This document shows, piece by piece, positions 1 through 11,361 of a DNA stretch of 64,000 nucleotides (within the stretch, counting starts at the first letter, position 1; every line of letters begins with the position of its first letter). The DNA comes from Aselliscus stoliczkanus (taxonomy: Eukaryota; Chordata; Mammalia; Chiroptera; Hipposideridae). Made by a program: the position numbers and the translations under genes. Location of the stretch: contig CM066732.1 in assembly GCA_033961575.1 (NCBI GenBank), positions 109,432,687 to 109,496,686 on the forward strand. Reading direction: 5' to 3'. Below the pieces are notes generated by a model that saw only the letters and a list, made by a program, of their open reading frames with translations, did not search any database and was not told where the DNA came from.

Positions 1-1160
1 TGTAGAAAGAAGGAAGAATGGGTTGGGAGGAAAGAAAATAATTCCAGTTTGGCCTCGCTGCATTTGCAATGCCAAAAGATTCCACAGGTGAAGACGTTCA
101 GTCAAGAACTGGATCTGTGCAGGGTTAAAGCTCAGGAGAGATTTCAGTGTGGGTGTGAGTGACAGCAGTGAGTCCTTGAAGCCATGTCTCTGTGTGAGCA
201 ACTAGATACCATGAATCCTCTAACACCTGTTTCCCTTTTTTATTTGGCCTATAGGAAACTCAGAACAAAACCTGTAGCCCATCTCCAGCAGCCTTATAGG
301 ATCACATTGTGTGTGTGTGTTAGGGTGCTAACCTATTAACATTTCTGTCTTTGTTGTTTTACTGCCTTTATTTTCTCTTTATCCCAATTTCTTCTACCAT
401 GAATTTTTGTGAACTACTTGAAGTTAAAAATTTTTGTCCCTGTCATACCCATACACTGATTCTGTTTCTACCTCCTGGAGTTGCACAAAAGAATTCTTGA
501 CCCTCTTCCCTGCAACAGCCCTTCAACATGAAGGTCCTCCAAGAAATCTTTTTTTTTTTTTTTTTTTGTAAGCACCAGGGCCCCACTTTCTTCAACAATT
601 TCTCCTGGATATGAGCTCCTAAGGAATCTTTCATCCTTCTAGACTCAATTAATGCCTCCTCTTCTCTTTGTGTCTTCTCTAAAGCCACTACTCAGGGCAT
701 CCCTCTACTTACAGAAACGATATGCAGTGGCTGGTTCTTATGCTTGCCACTCCCACTGGACTGGGGATTCCTGAAAAACAGAGGCCAGGCCCTATTTGCC
801 TCCAACTATACCTAACAAGGGCCCAGGGCATAATATAACAATTTATGCTTAATAAGTTTTTGTTGAGGAAATGAATGAATACATGAATTTATACATACAA
901 CTTCCTCACCCATATACATGCTGAAAGAAAACCACACCCCAGAAAGAAAAAGAAGAACACAGTTGTTCATGAGCCTTTCCATCTGCTAACTGTTTTGTAG
1001 GACTCTCTTCAACAGCCCTGAAGCCCTAGGTACTGAGGCCCCAGCTAATTCTTACAGCTGAATCCAGAGTAAATATACATACAACAGAGTTGGTCCTGTG
1101 AGGGCAACAGGGATAAATTTTCACAGAAAGGATTTCACAGATCAAAAAATGCAAAATGCT

Positions 1161-3212
1161 GGGATCCAAGATGACGGAGTAGATAAAAATTGTGCCTGCT
1201 TCTTTTTGTGAACACATTAAAATTTACAACTAAATTATAGAACAATTCACCTGCAAAACCATCTGAAACCTGGCTGAACAGAAGTTTTATAACTAATGAT
1301 ATAAAGAAGAAACTACGATGAGACTGGTAGGAGGGGTGGAGACGCAGAACTGCCTAACTCCAAACCTCTGCATGGCGGTTGACAACCAGGAGGGGTATCT
1401 CTGCCACAGGGGTTCCTCCCAGAGGAGTGAGAGACCCCAGCCCCACACCAGCCTCCCCAGCCCAGAGTACTGGTGCCGGGAAGAGGAGCCCCCACAACAT
1501 CTGGCTGTGAAAAACAGTGGGGATTCCAACCATCCAGGTGGGATGGAAGGTAGCAGAAAAGCCAAGCATCCTCTTAAACGGCCCACGCACAGACTCTCTC
1601 CCAGGCACTCACCTTGGGCTCCAGCGAAGGGACAGCAACTCGGGGAGTGTCAGAGACATATCGGGGGAAGACTGAGTTCTATCGCTTCCAGACGAGGGCT
1701 GGAGGAGAGCCAGCAATTTCCCTGTAAGAGGTCCAAGGTAGCCAGCACGCAGCCGCCATCTTTAATGTGTTGAGCCTGCCCCCTACGCTTATGACCAAAC
1801 CTGAATCTGATTGGTCTGATGAGCACTGGAGCATTGCTCTGCTGATTCACAGGGACCCAACCCCACCCAACACCCTCTATGCTGGAGGCACTTTCTCCGA
1901 GAACAGTCAGCCCCGCCTGCATTGCACTTTTTCTTGGAAAGCTGTCAGAATCCCACAGACCCCATGCAGGTTGCAGGTGGCAGCTGGTTTCAGTATGCTC
2001 TGAGACTTTTGCTGAATAGTTTCAGGCTTAGCACTGTCACCAAACCAGAATTTACGTTAATCTGGTGACCACAACTGTTCCTACTCTGGTGACTCCCTGA
2101 GACCCTACCTCATCCAACTTGCATACTGTATGAGGTTTTATCAGTGGCTGAACCTCAAGGGAGACTGTAAGTGGCAGCAGGACTCAGGATGTCCTTGCTT
2201 TTTGCAGAGCTCTCCCAGGCCCGATACAGGTGGCAGATGTCTTCTGTTCACAGTGTGGCCTTTCCCATACTCCTCTAGGTCCAGCACAGACAGCAAAGAA
2301 CCACAGATCACTTGTTAGCTCTTACCAGGTAGTCCCTGGCTGGTCACAGGCAATGGGTAATCTGGGTCTGCACTGGAGCCCTTCCCAAGAAGCCCCAGAA
2401 CCAACATATTTGGAGGTTGGCTTCAGACCACAGCAGAGCACCACCCAATTAGCTTCACAAGTAGCACACCCAAAGAGCAGCTTCAACAGACAGCAGAGTC
2501 TGCTGGGTAAATCCCACTCAGTGGGGTAAGCCCACCCCATCCCTTGCCACAGCAGCCTGTAAGCTATGGACGTGGCCAAACCTCACAGCCAATCATCCTG
2601 AAGGTCTATCCCACATACTGATGTGCCAAAAGCAACAAAGGCCCAACTATAACAGGAGAGCCCACACAACCAATGCGAGGGACACTCCTGGAGCACCCAG
2701 AGTAGAAGACCAGGGAGGCTGTGCTGGGCCCCACAGGGCACCTACTACATAAGGCCACCCAGCCAAGACTGGGAGATATAGCAGATCTACCTAATACGTA
2801 GAAGCAGACAGGCAGCCAAAATGAGGAAACAAAGAAATCCATCCCAAAGGAAAGAGCAGGAGAAAATTCCAGAAAAAGAACTAAATGAAATGGAGGCAAG
2901 CAACCTACCAGAAATAGAGTTCAAAACAATGGTTACAAGGTACTTAGTGAGAACTCCAGCAAAGAAATAGCAAGCATAAAAAAGGACATAGAAACCATAG
3001 AAAAAAGAACCATTCAGAAGTGAAGAATACAATAACTGAAATGAAGAATGCACTAGAAAGAATCACCAGCAGACTAGATGAAGCAGAGAATTGAATCAAC
3101 GATTTGGAAGACAAGGTAGCAGAAAATACCCTATTGGAACAGCAAAAAGAATAAAGACAAAAAAAGAAAAAAATGAGGATAGTCTAAGAGACCTCTGGGA
3201 CAACATCAAGCA
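1161..3212 (+). mobile_element. L1 LINE, 5' UTR plus start of ORF1
   Basis: The segment begins gggatccaagatgacggagt, resembling the start of mammalian L1 5' UTRs, and runs through about 1.65 kb of GC-rich 5' UTR. An ORF1-like start codon lies at 2821, in a lysine- and glutamate-rich frame beginning MRKQRNPSQRKEQEK. That frame soon meets a stop (aagaaatag near 2970) and further breaks, so ORF1 is dead. The L1 match stops near 3212; most of ORF1, all of ORF2 and the 3' UTR are missing. Having the 5' end without the 3' end is the reverse of ordinary 5'-truncated L1 copies and suggests later deletion or rearrangement. Confidence 0.85.
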
Positions 3213-4734
3213 TATGTGGGTCACTCAGATACCACGTCATTCACTAAGCATTTATTGAGCACCTCCTAGTACTGCCCTCCGTGAGGTCACAGCTTGGTGG
3301 AAGTAACACCACACATTAAACAAATAAATTACAGGCCACAAGGCAAAGACATTAGGATCAGGAGCCCAATACAATGCTGGCAACAAAAGTAAGTAATTCT
3401 CTCTGGCTAGACTAGAAGGCTTCCTGGAGGGGGTGATGTCCGAGTTCCGCTTTAAGGGATGGACCAGAGTTCACTGAGGAGCAGCAGAGACCAAGAAGGA
3501 AGCAAGAGTGCAAAGGTGCAGGGATATGCAAAGGCATTTGGGGGAACTATTGGTAATCTGGGATAGCAAGAGAACGTAGAGAGGTGAGGAGTCGGGGGAT
3601 ACAGGTGGTGACCTTGGCTGCAATACTAAGAAATGTAAAGTCACTAACACATCTAATAGTCCTTTCTGTTCTAAAAAGCTTCTTTGAGCTGCAGTGTGAG
3701 GGAGGATGATGAGACCAAACAGAGGCATTGCAATAAACCAAGCAAGAAACAGTGTGCTCCTGAACTAGGGCACTGGGGTCTAGGGGTATTTGAGAACCAG
3801 CAGCTTTGGACTGATGGGGAGGCAGGTACAGGAATGCAAGGTGACGCCCCGGCTTCTGACTTAGATACCAGGAGGGCAGCGCAGAGCATGAAATGGGGAG
3901 CATGGACTGGAAGCACGCTGGCAGGGCTGAGGACAAGCTCAGACAGTCCTGAAGCTCGGGAAACCAAACCGCAGGAATCTTCATTATCTCAGAGAAGTTA
4001 TTCAGATTCTTGCTCACATCTCCTTTTAATAAAAGATGATGCGTTTCATTCTGTCATCACAGTGAAAAATCATTGCCCTTTGCTGGGAATTAATAACTTT
4101 TTGAAATAATAACCTTTGGGTAGGAAAATTGGTTTCATTAATACCTCCCCTTGCACTTTGTAGGTTCATCATCTCTCAGTCCTGCTGTCCCCTGAAACCA
4201 AGAGCCCAAGACTTATTATTTGAGAAGCCTGAATGACTTTATGCTCAGAAAGAATGATCAGGGTCCTGAGTAATTGGACTGAATTTAGTTCACGGACCAA
4301 AAATGCTTGTATGGCCTTGTGTCCACCCATCAGACACGAGGGAGCCCACCTTCTGCTGGAAGGGAGGGTGACTGGCCTGATTCCTAATCTTGGCAGAAAA
4401 GACGTCACCCATCTTGAGGTGCCACAATCCTGGGAACATGGCACCCCCTCAGGCTTCACCCAGCCCCTGAGCAGAGGTGTGTGTCTTTGGCCAACACCAT
4501 GGCCTTGACAGCTGTTGGGTTGCCCTGCAGAGTTGGGTAACTGCCCACCCCCAGCCCCAAAGTGACTGGGTGTCAGGGTGAGGAGTTCCCCAAAGAAAGC
4601 TTAACATGAGAAGGTGAAATCTTAAAAGCGATGTTTCTCTCCCTACGCCAGCCTCACACAGCCTTTGAAGGATTCTGAATGGATATTCATTTATCCTTTT
4701 GTGCTGAAAAAACTCTTTGGAAGCAGCCTGTCAT

Positions 4735-4985
4735 CTAGAGTATAAAGACTCCTCGGCATCCCAGGGCCCCCCACCCTCTGGCTGCCCAGCCTAGACTTCT
4801 GCCACCTTACTTCTGAGCCCTTACTCAGCTGTTTCCTCAGCTTGGAAAGCCCTACTCCCTCCCACTCCCCACCCACCCACCACCCACACATACACACAAG
4901 CTCTGTTCATCCATCAAGGCCAGGATCAGCATCACTTTCCCTAAAAAGGCCTCCCTGAAAGCTGTCTCCCCCATCAAGTAGAACG
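4735..4985 (-). repeat. L2-like LINE 3' fragment
   Basis: The stretch has the pyrimidine-rich pattern of L2 3' ends in reverse orientation: cagcttggaaagccctactccc, then a part like 'cttcatccatcaaggccag' and 'tttccctaaaaaggcctccctg'. It is diverged and interrupted by a (CCCA)n-like stretch at 4860-4900. Family identity is judged from memory of the consensus. Confidence 0.5.
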
Positions 4986-5502
4986 CACAACTCCCTTGGT
5001 GATCCTCCCCACCCCAACCCTAACTGGTCCATGCCAGGCAACATGATATGTGATATAATGTGTCTGTAAGTGAGAACAAATTGGGCTTCATGAGACAATG
5101 CATAGTGTCATCTAACTAAGATGCTTCATTCACTTGTACTTTTGGGTGAAAATCTTACCGTCTTGGATGCTCTGTTCTAGTTGCCTCTCCCACATTCCTA
5201 CTGTCCTAGAGTTACTCTAGTTTCTGACTGGCTGGTCCTAGAATCACTGGGATGGCAGGATGGAGGATCTGGTCTTCTCCACCTCTGTGTTCAGTCCTCC
5301 TAAGTCACCCTCCATTCTCCAAGAGAGACATGGCCATTCTCCTGGAGATGTTCTTTTGTCCCCAAAGCTGCAGCTACTCACTATCTCCCTCACCTCACAG
5401 GCATCCCCTTGCCTGGTGCTCTTGGAAACCTTTGAGTAGTCCCAGGGCTAGCAGAGGTGGAACAGATGCCAGATTAACACCATCCCCAATCTTATATTCC
5501 AG

Positions 5503-5690
5503 AGCCATTTCAAAGGAGATCTCGAGATGTCGAAACAAAAATACCATTACAGAAGACGGAGACCAAATTCCTTCTCTTTGAAGGGGAATCTGATAAGGGC
5601 TGTCAGATTCAGCTCCATCAGCCAGACACGTTACAAGAGTGTGGCTTCAACTCTTCTCTGCCGTTGGTGATGATAATCCACGGGTGGTCG
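5503..5690 (+). CDS. LIPC: Hepatic lipase (LIPC) exon 2
   Basis: LIPC is the secreted liver lipase and phospholipase that remodels HDL and remnant lipoproteins at sinusoidal heparan sulfate. This 188-base exon completes a split codon (2 bases) and then encodes 62 residues, including TKFLLFEGESDKGCQIQ and PDTLQECGFNSSLPLVMIIH, and ends GWS. The human equivalents are FLLFGETNQGCQIR and DTLQECGFNSSLPLVMIIHGWS. It covers the mature N-terminus and first strands of the alpha/beta-hydrolase fold, with one N-glycosylation sequon (NSS). The start follows the acceptor ttatattccag and the end precedes donor gtagga. A second sequon expected from human (NKT after VET) is absent: the sequence reads VETKIPLQK. 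Confidence 0.97.
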
Positions 5691-5799
5691 GTAGGAAATG
5701 CTGACATGTCATTTTTCTCTGCTTTTACATTTGCTTTTCTTCTCCCTAGTGTGTTCCATTTTACTAAAAAGCTAGAGAGCTGGAGATATCAACTTCATG

Positions 5800-5970
5800 C
5801 ATAATATTTGTAAAGCACATTCTAATTTTCCAAGTGCTCACCCACACATTATCTCATTGATTATCTCAATTCCATAAGTAAGCAGAGTGGGGAAGGTATC
5901 ATTATTATCTCCACTTTGCAGATAATAAAATGTGAGTCAAAGAGGTCACACAGCACATGGGGGCCCATAG
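5800..5970 (-). repeat. MIR SINE fragment
   Basis: Ancient mammalian MIR in reverse orientation. Diagnostic parts are 'cattattatctccactttgc agataat' (split here), 'gagtcaaagaggtcacacagc' style text and an upstream run matching the reverse complement of the MIR 3' half. Confidence 0.6.
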
Positions 5971-6340
5971 GGATTGCAGTCCATGCAGATGAATCTGCAT
6001 GTTTCTCCATCTTAGAAGACATAGTCTCCCAATGAACTGTTGGATCTGTCAGGGTTAAGGTCAGCTGGTTAAATAACAGAAACCCAATTGGCAGTGGCTC
6101 AAATGAGACAGAAGTTTGTTTTCATTTTACACAATAGTCCAGACATATGTAGTCCAAAATTGAACAAATGGCTTTGGTCAGTGAAGGACACAGCTGGTTC
6201 CAGCTCACTATTCCGCCATCCTTAGATGTGGCCCTCGTCCTCCTTATCCAAGGGCCATCACAAGAGCACTAGCCATCACATCTTTATTCCAGGTAGCAAA
6301 ATGTAGCAAAAGGTGTACACAAAAGAGTCAAAGAGCTATG

Positions 6341-6425
6341 TTTTTAAAAAACAGCTTTATTGAGATATAATTCATACACCATACAATTCATCTATTTAAA
6401 GTGTACAGTTCAATGGCTTTTGGTA
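6341..6425 (-). repeat. L1 3' UTR fragment, antisense
   Basis: The text aacagctttattgagatata, followed by attcatacaccatacaattc, is the reverse complement of a common ancient L1 3' UTR that ends in ...caataaagctgtt plus poly(A). Only about 85 bases remain. Confidence 0.7.
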
Positions 6426-7689
6426 CGAAAGAGTGTTTTTTAGGTTAGCTTCCCAGAAGCATCTGTGAAATGCTTCCAATTATATCCATTGGCCATACCT
6501 GGATGGAAGGTGGCTGAGACCTGTAGTCTCTTAGAGAAAGTGTAGCCTTTTAGTGTTGCTAAAAATTCTATTACTATGGAAGGAGAGAGAGAATACTGTG
6601 GGCAATAGCTGAAGCCAAACTAAGTGAGGATTTGTCTCCAAGAGGAAATTCTGACTCCCTAGTTACCAGCCCACCCACGATTTGAAGCTTAGTTCACAGT
6701 TTGAAACCTCCAGAGATTTGGGAAGGGTGGGGCGGTCTGTTTCATAACTTGGGAACCTTTCCCAGCCATCTAGTTGGAAACACTCTTGAAAACTCCATTT
6801 ATTCTACCTTAGAGAGCAAAATGGGCCCATCTACCCACACACCACTCTTTCAATGTGTGTTCTCCAAGCACCTACCAGATGTAGGCTCATAGCCTCACAA
6901 GATCAAAACAGACCCCATGCCTGGACTAGTGGGGTAGTGGGGAGCCACATGATGCCACATAGGTGTAGCCATGATGTGGGGTGTCCACTATTGCCATCCT
7001 GGGAAAGCAGAGGTTCCTGCAGCCTGCTAGCAACTTCTCCCCAGAATTTAAAGAGGCCCCACCCTAGGAAAGTGGGGGTTGGCAGTCAACTTGGTGGGAG
7101 GCTTTCCTACCTCTAGAGAAGGGACCTAACATAGATTGAGACCTTACTCCAGCAAGGCTTATCACGGAGGGCAGAAAAAGCAGGACCCAGGGCTGTGAGG
7201 GGAGAGAGGGAAAGGAAGGAGGATGTGAGGGGAGACAAAGGAAAGAGAGGAGATGAGATCATTCTTAAGAAAAGGTGCAGCTACAGCTAATTGTAATGGA
7301 TTATAACACTATTGCAGGAAAAATTTTCACCCTGTGTCGCCATGACAGTTTGGATAAAGGCCAAATAAGAACAAAGGAATCGCACCTCCCAACGAGAAGG
7401 AATAGTCAGTGGGAAACCTCCTGCCTGGGAACGCCTGTGATGCCACCCCTAAAACTTGAATATATCATGCCCTCATTCGAATAAAATCTTAAACCTCTTT
7501 GTTCTTCAGGGTATTTGCCCTCCTCCTAGCTTGCCCACTCCCAATATTTTGGAAGTGTGCTATTTCCTTTTTCTTAATAAATCAACTGCTTGCTTGGCTT
7601 TGTTTGCATGGCTTAATTCTGCATATCCTGGAATTCCTTCCTGCGACCATACAAGAACCCTTGTTCTTCAGCAACAGGACCTTTACATT

Positions 7690-7872
7690 ATACATCAGCC
7701 CATTTAATCCTCACTCTCCCTGCCTCCTCCCCTCACTCTCCCTGCCTCCCCTCATTCTCTCTCCCTGCCTCCCCCTCATTCCCCCTCTCTCCCCCCCACT
7801 ATCCCTGTCTCCCCCCACTCTCCCTCTCACCTCTCACCTCCCTCTCACCTCTCCCTATTTCCTACTTTAAGC
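7690..7872 (+). repeat. Polypyrimidine (CT-rich) tract
   Basis: About 180 bases are almost purely C and T on the + strand, built from variable blocks such as cactctccctgcctcc and ctctcacctc. It looks like a degenerate simple repeat. Mirror-symmetrical C/T runs of this kind can form triplex (H-) DNA; here that is inference. Confidence 0.85.
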
Positions 7873-8205
7873 TCCAGCAACACCCAAGTACTTGCCACTC
7901 CTTCTGCGAACCACGTGATTTCTCTCCTCTTGGCCTTGGTTCAGGCTGTACTTTTTACCTGAGAAGAGTAGTCTTTCCCCTCTTCTCCTGCAGGACAGTC
8001 AGTATTCATTATATATTAGGTGCTCCAAAAATATTTGTTAACTGAATTAACAAATTAAATAAACATCTTGTTTACAAACGCAACATGAAGACAGCAGGAT
8101 CCTTTGGCCAGAATGAGCTCTTTATTCTCAAAATCCTGTCCAGACTGGAATACGTACTCCTATACTGCTACTAGTAATAAAAATAATGACAACAGCAGCT
8201 GCAAT

Positions 8206-8420
8206 AACTAACATTTGCTGAGTACTTACCATGTTTCAGGCACTGTTCTAAGTGTTTCGCACCTTTTAACTGATTTTGTCTTCACAAAAATCCTGGAAGA
8301 AGGGCATTATTATTATCCCATTTTCCAGATGAGGACATTGGGTCACAGAAATGTTAAATAAATTGCCCTAGGTCACTCATCTGGTAACTGGGAGTGTCTG
8401 GATTTGAACCCAAGATGCTA
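8206..8420 (-). repeat. MIR SINE
   Basis: A nearly full-length reversed MIR: aacatttgctgagtacttac at one end, cccattttccagatgaggac in the core and gatttgaaccca at the other end, matching the reverse of the tRNA-related MIR head. Confidence 0.75.
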
Positions 8421-8554
8421 CATCCACATAGAAGGCTCTAGGTAAACATTTATGAAATGAATGCACCTTAACCAGGTGATATGCCACACCATCAGTGTTG
8501 CTCCCCAATTTCACCTCTGCAGTCTAGTCTTCAACCACACCTGACTTTTCTCCT

Positions 8555-8720
8555 CTCCCAGACATGCCACCTTGTCCCTTGGTGATTCTGTGCCTCCGTA
8601 TGTGCTCTTCCTTCTGCCTGGAATGCTCTAAACCCACCACCACCACCACCATCACATACACCGGCTCATCCTTATTCTTCTAAAAGAACTCCTATTTCTC
8701 CTGTAAGCACAAATGCTTTT
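8555..8720 (-). repeat. L2-like LINE 3' fragment
   Basis: Contains ccttctgcctggaatgctct and a downstream 'ctcctatttctcctgtaagc', the usual reversed L2 3' pattern. It is interrupted by a (CCA)n stretch at 8634-8653. Confidence 0.5.
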
Positions 8721-9054
8721 GCTCTGTGAACCCATCAAAAGGGACCTGAAAAATGGCTCTCAAACAAGATGCATACGTAGAACAATTCCCCATAAACATT
8801 TATGGAGCTCCTACTATGTTCTGGCTCATGGTGCTTGTCCCTCAAAAGCAAGAGGAATGGATTGGGCAAGAGGAGATGGAATGCAGTAGATGGGTGAGAG
8901 GGAAGGTGGCTGGATTCACTGGCGTGACAGAGCAGGCCTTCCGAAGGGGATGGTGTGGGAGCTGACCCTCAAAGGACAGGTCAGCTTTCAGCACCTGATT
9001 TACACAGACTTTTCCATTTTAAGGCTTGGAAAGTCCATCAGGGAAATGTTAAGA

Positions 9055-9285
9055 CAATAATTCTCAGTTGGGGGCTAGGGCTAGGGGGCGTAGCTAGCCA
9101 GGGAACATCTGGCAAATTCAGGAAATATTTTTGGTTTTCACAACTTGGTAGGGGGTTGCTGCCAGCATCTCATGACTGGAGGCCAGAGATGCTGCTAAGC
9201 ATCCTACAATGCACAGGACAGCCCCCACAACAAAAACATACCTGGCCCCAAATTGTCAACAGTGCTGAGGTTGGGGAAGCCCCTG
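9055..9285 (+). mobile_element. MER20-like hAT DNA transposon
   Basis: A 230-base non-autonomous hAT element. It includes ttctcagttgggggc at the left, tttttggttttcacaact and aggccagagatgctgctaag in the middle, catcctacaatgcacaggac and agtgctgaggttggggaagc at the right, all close to the MER20 consensus as I remember it. Possible 8-base target duplications gttaagac and gttaagct (6 of 8 matching) flank it. MER20 copies are known to act as regulatory elements in some mammalian tissues; nothing here shows that for this copy. Confidence 0.8.
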
Positions 9286-9431
9286 TTAAGCTCTTTCTCT
9301 TGGAGAGAAGGCTCCAGCATTAGCCAAGAGTTGGAGAAGAAAAAGGTGAATAGGAAGAAAAAGGAAATTAGTGCAATGCTATCCTCCTTCCCCTCCTGGT
9401 GAAACTGCCTACTCTGTGGCTCTACCTTCAG

Positions 9432-9614
9432 ATGGATGGCTTACTGGAAGACTGGATCTGGAATATGGTGGCTGCACTGAAGTCTCAGCTAGCCCAGCCA
9501 GTGAATGTGGGGCTGGCAGACTGGATCACCCTGGCCCAAAACCACTACGCCATTGCTGTCCGCAATACCCGCCTCGTGGGCCAGGAGGTCGCTGCTTTGC
9601 TCCAGTGGCTGGAG
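9432..9614 (+). CDS. LIPC: Hepatic lipase (LIPC) exon 3
   Basis: This 183-base, phase-0 exon encodes 61 residues beginning MDGLLEDWIWNMVAALKSQ and continuing through AQPVNVGLADWITLAQNHYA to VGQEVAALLQWLE. It is part of the catalytic alpha/beta-hydrolase domain and matches human VDG..DWIWQMVAALKSQPAQPVNVGLVDWITLA closely. It joins exon 2 after GWS, so the first codon, ATG here, replaces the human valine and is not a translation start. Acceptor is ctctaccttcag, donor gtaaga. Confidence 0.97.
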
Positions 9615-10181
9615 GTAAGACCTGCCCTGACCTCCCTACCTCTCCCCTCCTCTCAGACCAGGTGAATTAAGCTGGTCTCTGACAGCAGCTCAGACAAGAG
9701 AACCACTTCTGCAGAGGTCACAGGAATGGGAAGGCCAAAGATGGAGACCGGGCCCTGGGGACTCTCTCAGCGGCCTCAGTTGCACCCCTATTTTGTGGAA
9801 TCACCTACTTCCCCCCACCCCACCCAGTGTTCTTTTTATGCTCACCCCCTTTGGATGTGCTAAGGGATCTAAATCCACCCTGTAAACCACCAAACCCCAC
9901 ACAAATGAACAGAATCACTTCTGCAGGGCCTTCATGCTCAGGTGAACACAGGCAGGCAAGAGGCAGCACCACCAGGCAGGAGCCCAGGCAGCCGAGCCTG
10001 AAAGGGGAGAGGACAGAGTCCACAAGGTGAGGAACCAGTTTGGGTCTGGAGTAGGAATGAAGCGCCTCATGTATGATCAGACACAAAGAGCAGGGTGGGA
10101 GCCTGAACAAGCTGGACCTACAAAACGGTTTGATCCTGACAGCTCTTGTCCTCCTGCAACCATCTTACTGCTGTCTTCCAG
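9615..10181 (+). other. LIPC: LIPC intron 3
   Basis: A short 567-base intron with donor gtaagacc and acceptor ctgtcttccag. I see no repeat or coding exon in it. Confidence 0.9.
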
Positions 10182-10299
10182 GAATCTGTTCAATTTTCTC
10201 GAAGCAATGTTCATCTAATTGGGTACAGCCTGGGTGCACACGTCTCAGGATTTGCTGGCAGTTTCATCGGCGGAAAGCAAAAGATTGGGAGAATTACAG
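10182..10299 (+). CDS. LIPC: Hepatic lipase (LIPC) exon 4, nucleophile serine
   Basis: The 118 bases encode ESVQFSRSNVHLIGYSLGAH, then VSGFAGSFIGGKQKIGRIT and the first base of a split glycine codon. GYSLG is the lipase GxSxG nucleophile elbow; the catalytic serine codon agc is at 10227-10229. The human sequence reads ESVQLSRSHVHLIGYSLGAH. Acceptor is ctgtcttccag, donor gtaacc. Confidence 0.98.
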
Positions 10300-11059
10300 G
10301 TAACCATGCCTGATAACTAACAACTGTAATTCCACAGCTGCACGGGGACGTGGAGCCAGGACCTGGTTTTCCAGTCTCATAATTAGCACAGCCCTGAACT
10401 GACTTCCTTCACGCTGTGCTGGTGTTCAAGGGAGGACATATTGTGCCATTTTAGCCGTGAGCATTGTCATAGGTTGCTGTTCCAAGAGAATTCAGAAATC
10501 ACAGCTTCCATTCCTATTGCCTGTCCTCAGACAAATGCCTCTCATAGTCAGGCCAAAGAGAACCAAAAAAGTAAACTTTCTATGCACTTTTATAGCAAGG
10601 GAGAGTTTATTTTTCAACCTATAGTGTAAAAAGCCCAATGTGAGTGAGTTAGAGACTCACAACCCTAAACTGGCTATTTGTGCCTCAGTTTCCACATTTG
10701 TGAAGCACATGGGAGATACGCTGGGACTCAGTTGGGTTGGGGGAGGGAGCTCTACACCCAAAACCTCACTCCAAGCTTCACACCAACTTGGAAATGGTCC
10801 TCGATCCCCAGGAAATGCTGAAGACAGGCAAGGCCTTTCCTCCCAGGTGTCCCTCATCCACCAGCCTCATCCGCCATGCTGCCCTGGAGCTACATTAGGA
10901 AGAATACATCTGATCAGGTGGCTCTCCATCCAAGCCCCCAAGGCCCACTGACTGCTTCAATGGCTCCGGCAAGGCCCTGTGCAGGGCAGTGTCCGCAGAG
11001 CTCTCCAAACTTCCCTTCCTGCTGTTCCTTTCCTATAGTTCTAGGCTCCCATGACACTA

Positions 11060-11215
11060 GATTTTTCTTCACTTCACACTCTGTGGCCTCCTGAGCTTCT
11101 GGGCCTTTGCACATACTGTGCCCTTTGCCTGGAATATCTGATTGCCACTCATGCACCCAGCCCTAGTCTGCCTACCAAACTCCTACTCATCTTTCAAGAC
11201 GGATCAGGCTAAAAC
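11060..11215 (-). repeat. L2-like LINE 3' fragment
   Basis: Contains gggcctttgcacatactgtg, ccctttgcctggaatatctg and ctcctactcatctttcaaga, the usual reversed L2 3' end pattern. Confidence 0.65.
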
Positions 11216-11280
11216 AGTATTTCACAGGCTAAAACAATTCAAAGGAAATTTAACATGAATAGCATTGTTATGATCTTTTA

Positions 11281-11361
11281 TTGGGTTGTCAGAAAAGTCA
11301 TGATTCATTTTTGCAATGAAAAACATAGAAAAAATACATCATGACTTTTCCGACAACCCGA
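11281..11361. mobile_element. Palindromic mariner-type MITE (copy 1)
   Basis: An 81-base near-perfect palindrome. Its left arm starts ttgggttgtcagaaaagtca and its right arm ends tgacttttccgacaacccga. TA dinucleotides flank it on both sides (11279-11280 and 11362-11363), as expected of Tc1/mariner insertion. It resembles human MADE1 in size and design but has different terminal sequence. A second copy lies at 32600-32679. Confidence 0.9.

Larger units (their letters stand above)
1..5502 (+). other. LIPC: LIPC intron 1 (3' part)
   Basis: This is the 3' end of the first LIPC intron, ending in the acceptor cttatattccag just before 5503. No coding exon was found in it. It holds a poly(T) run at 547-568, an L1 5' fragment at about 1161-3212, and an L2-like piece at about 4735-4985. 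Exon 1, with the signal peptide, must lie further upstream, outside the window; intron 1 is known to be very long in mammals. Confidence 0.85.
5691..9431 (+). other. LIPC: LIPC intron 2
   Basis: Donor gtaggaaa and acceptor ctctaccttcag bound this 3.7 kb intron. It contains MIR-like pieces (about 5800-5970 and 8206-8420), an antisense L1 3' fragment (6341-6425), a long C/T tract (7690-7872), an L2-like fragment (8555-8720) with a short (CCA)n, and a MER20-like element (9055-9285). No other coding sequence was recognised. Confidence 0.9.

Noticed and set aside
1318..1773. 151-codon ORF on the + strand
   Set aside because: It lies in the GC-rich L1 5' UTR, where long stray frames are usual, and has no recognisable protein similarity.
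9399..9431. Start codon at 9399 for a short lipase-like protein
   Set aside because: The bases before 9432 are intron ending in the acceptor ctctaccttcag; the ATG at 9432 is an internal codon replacing human valine.
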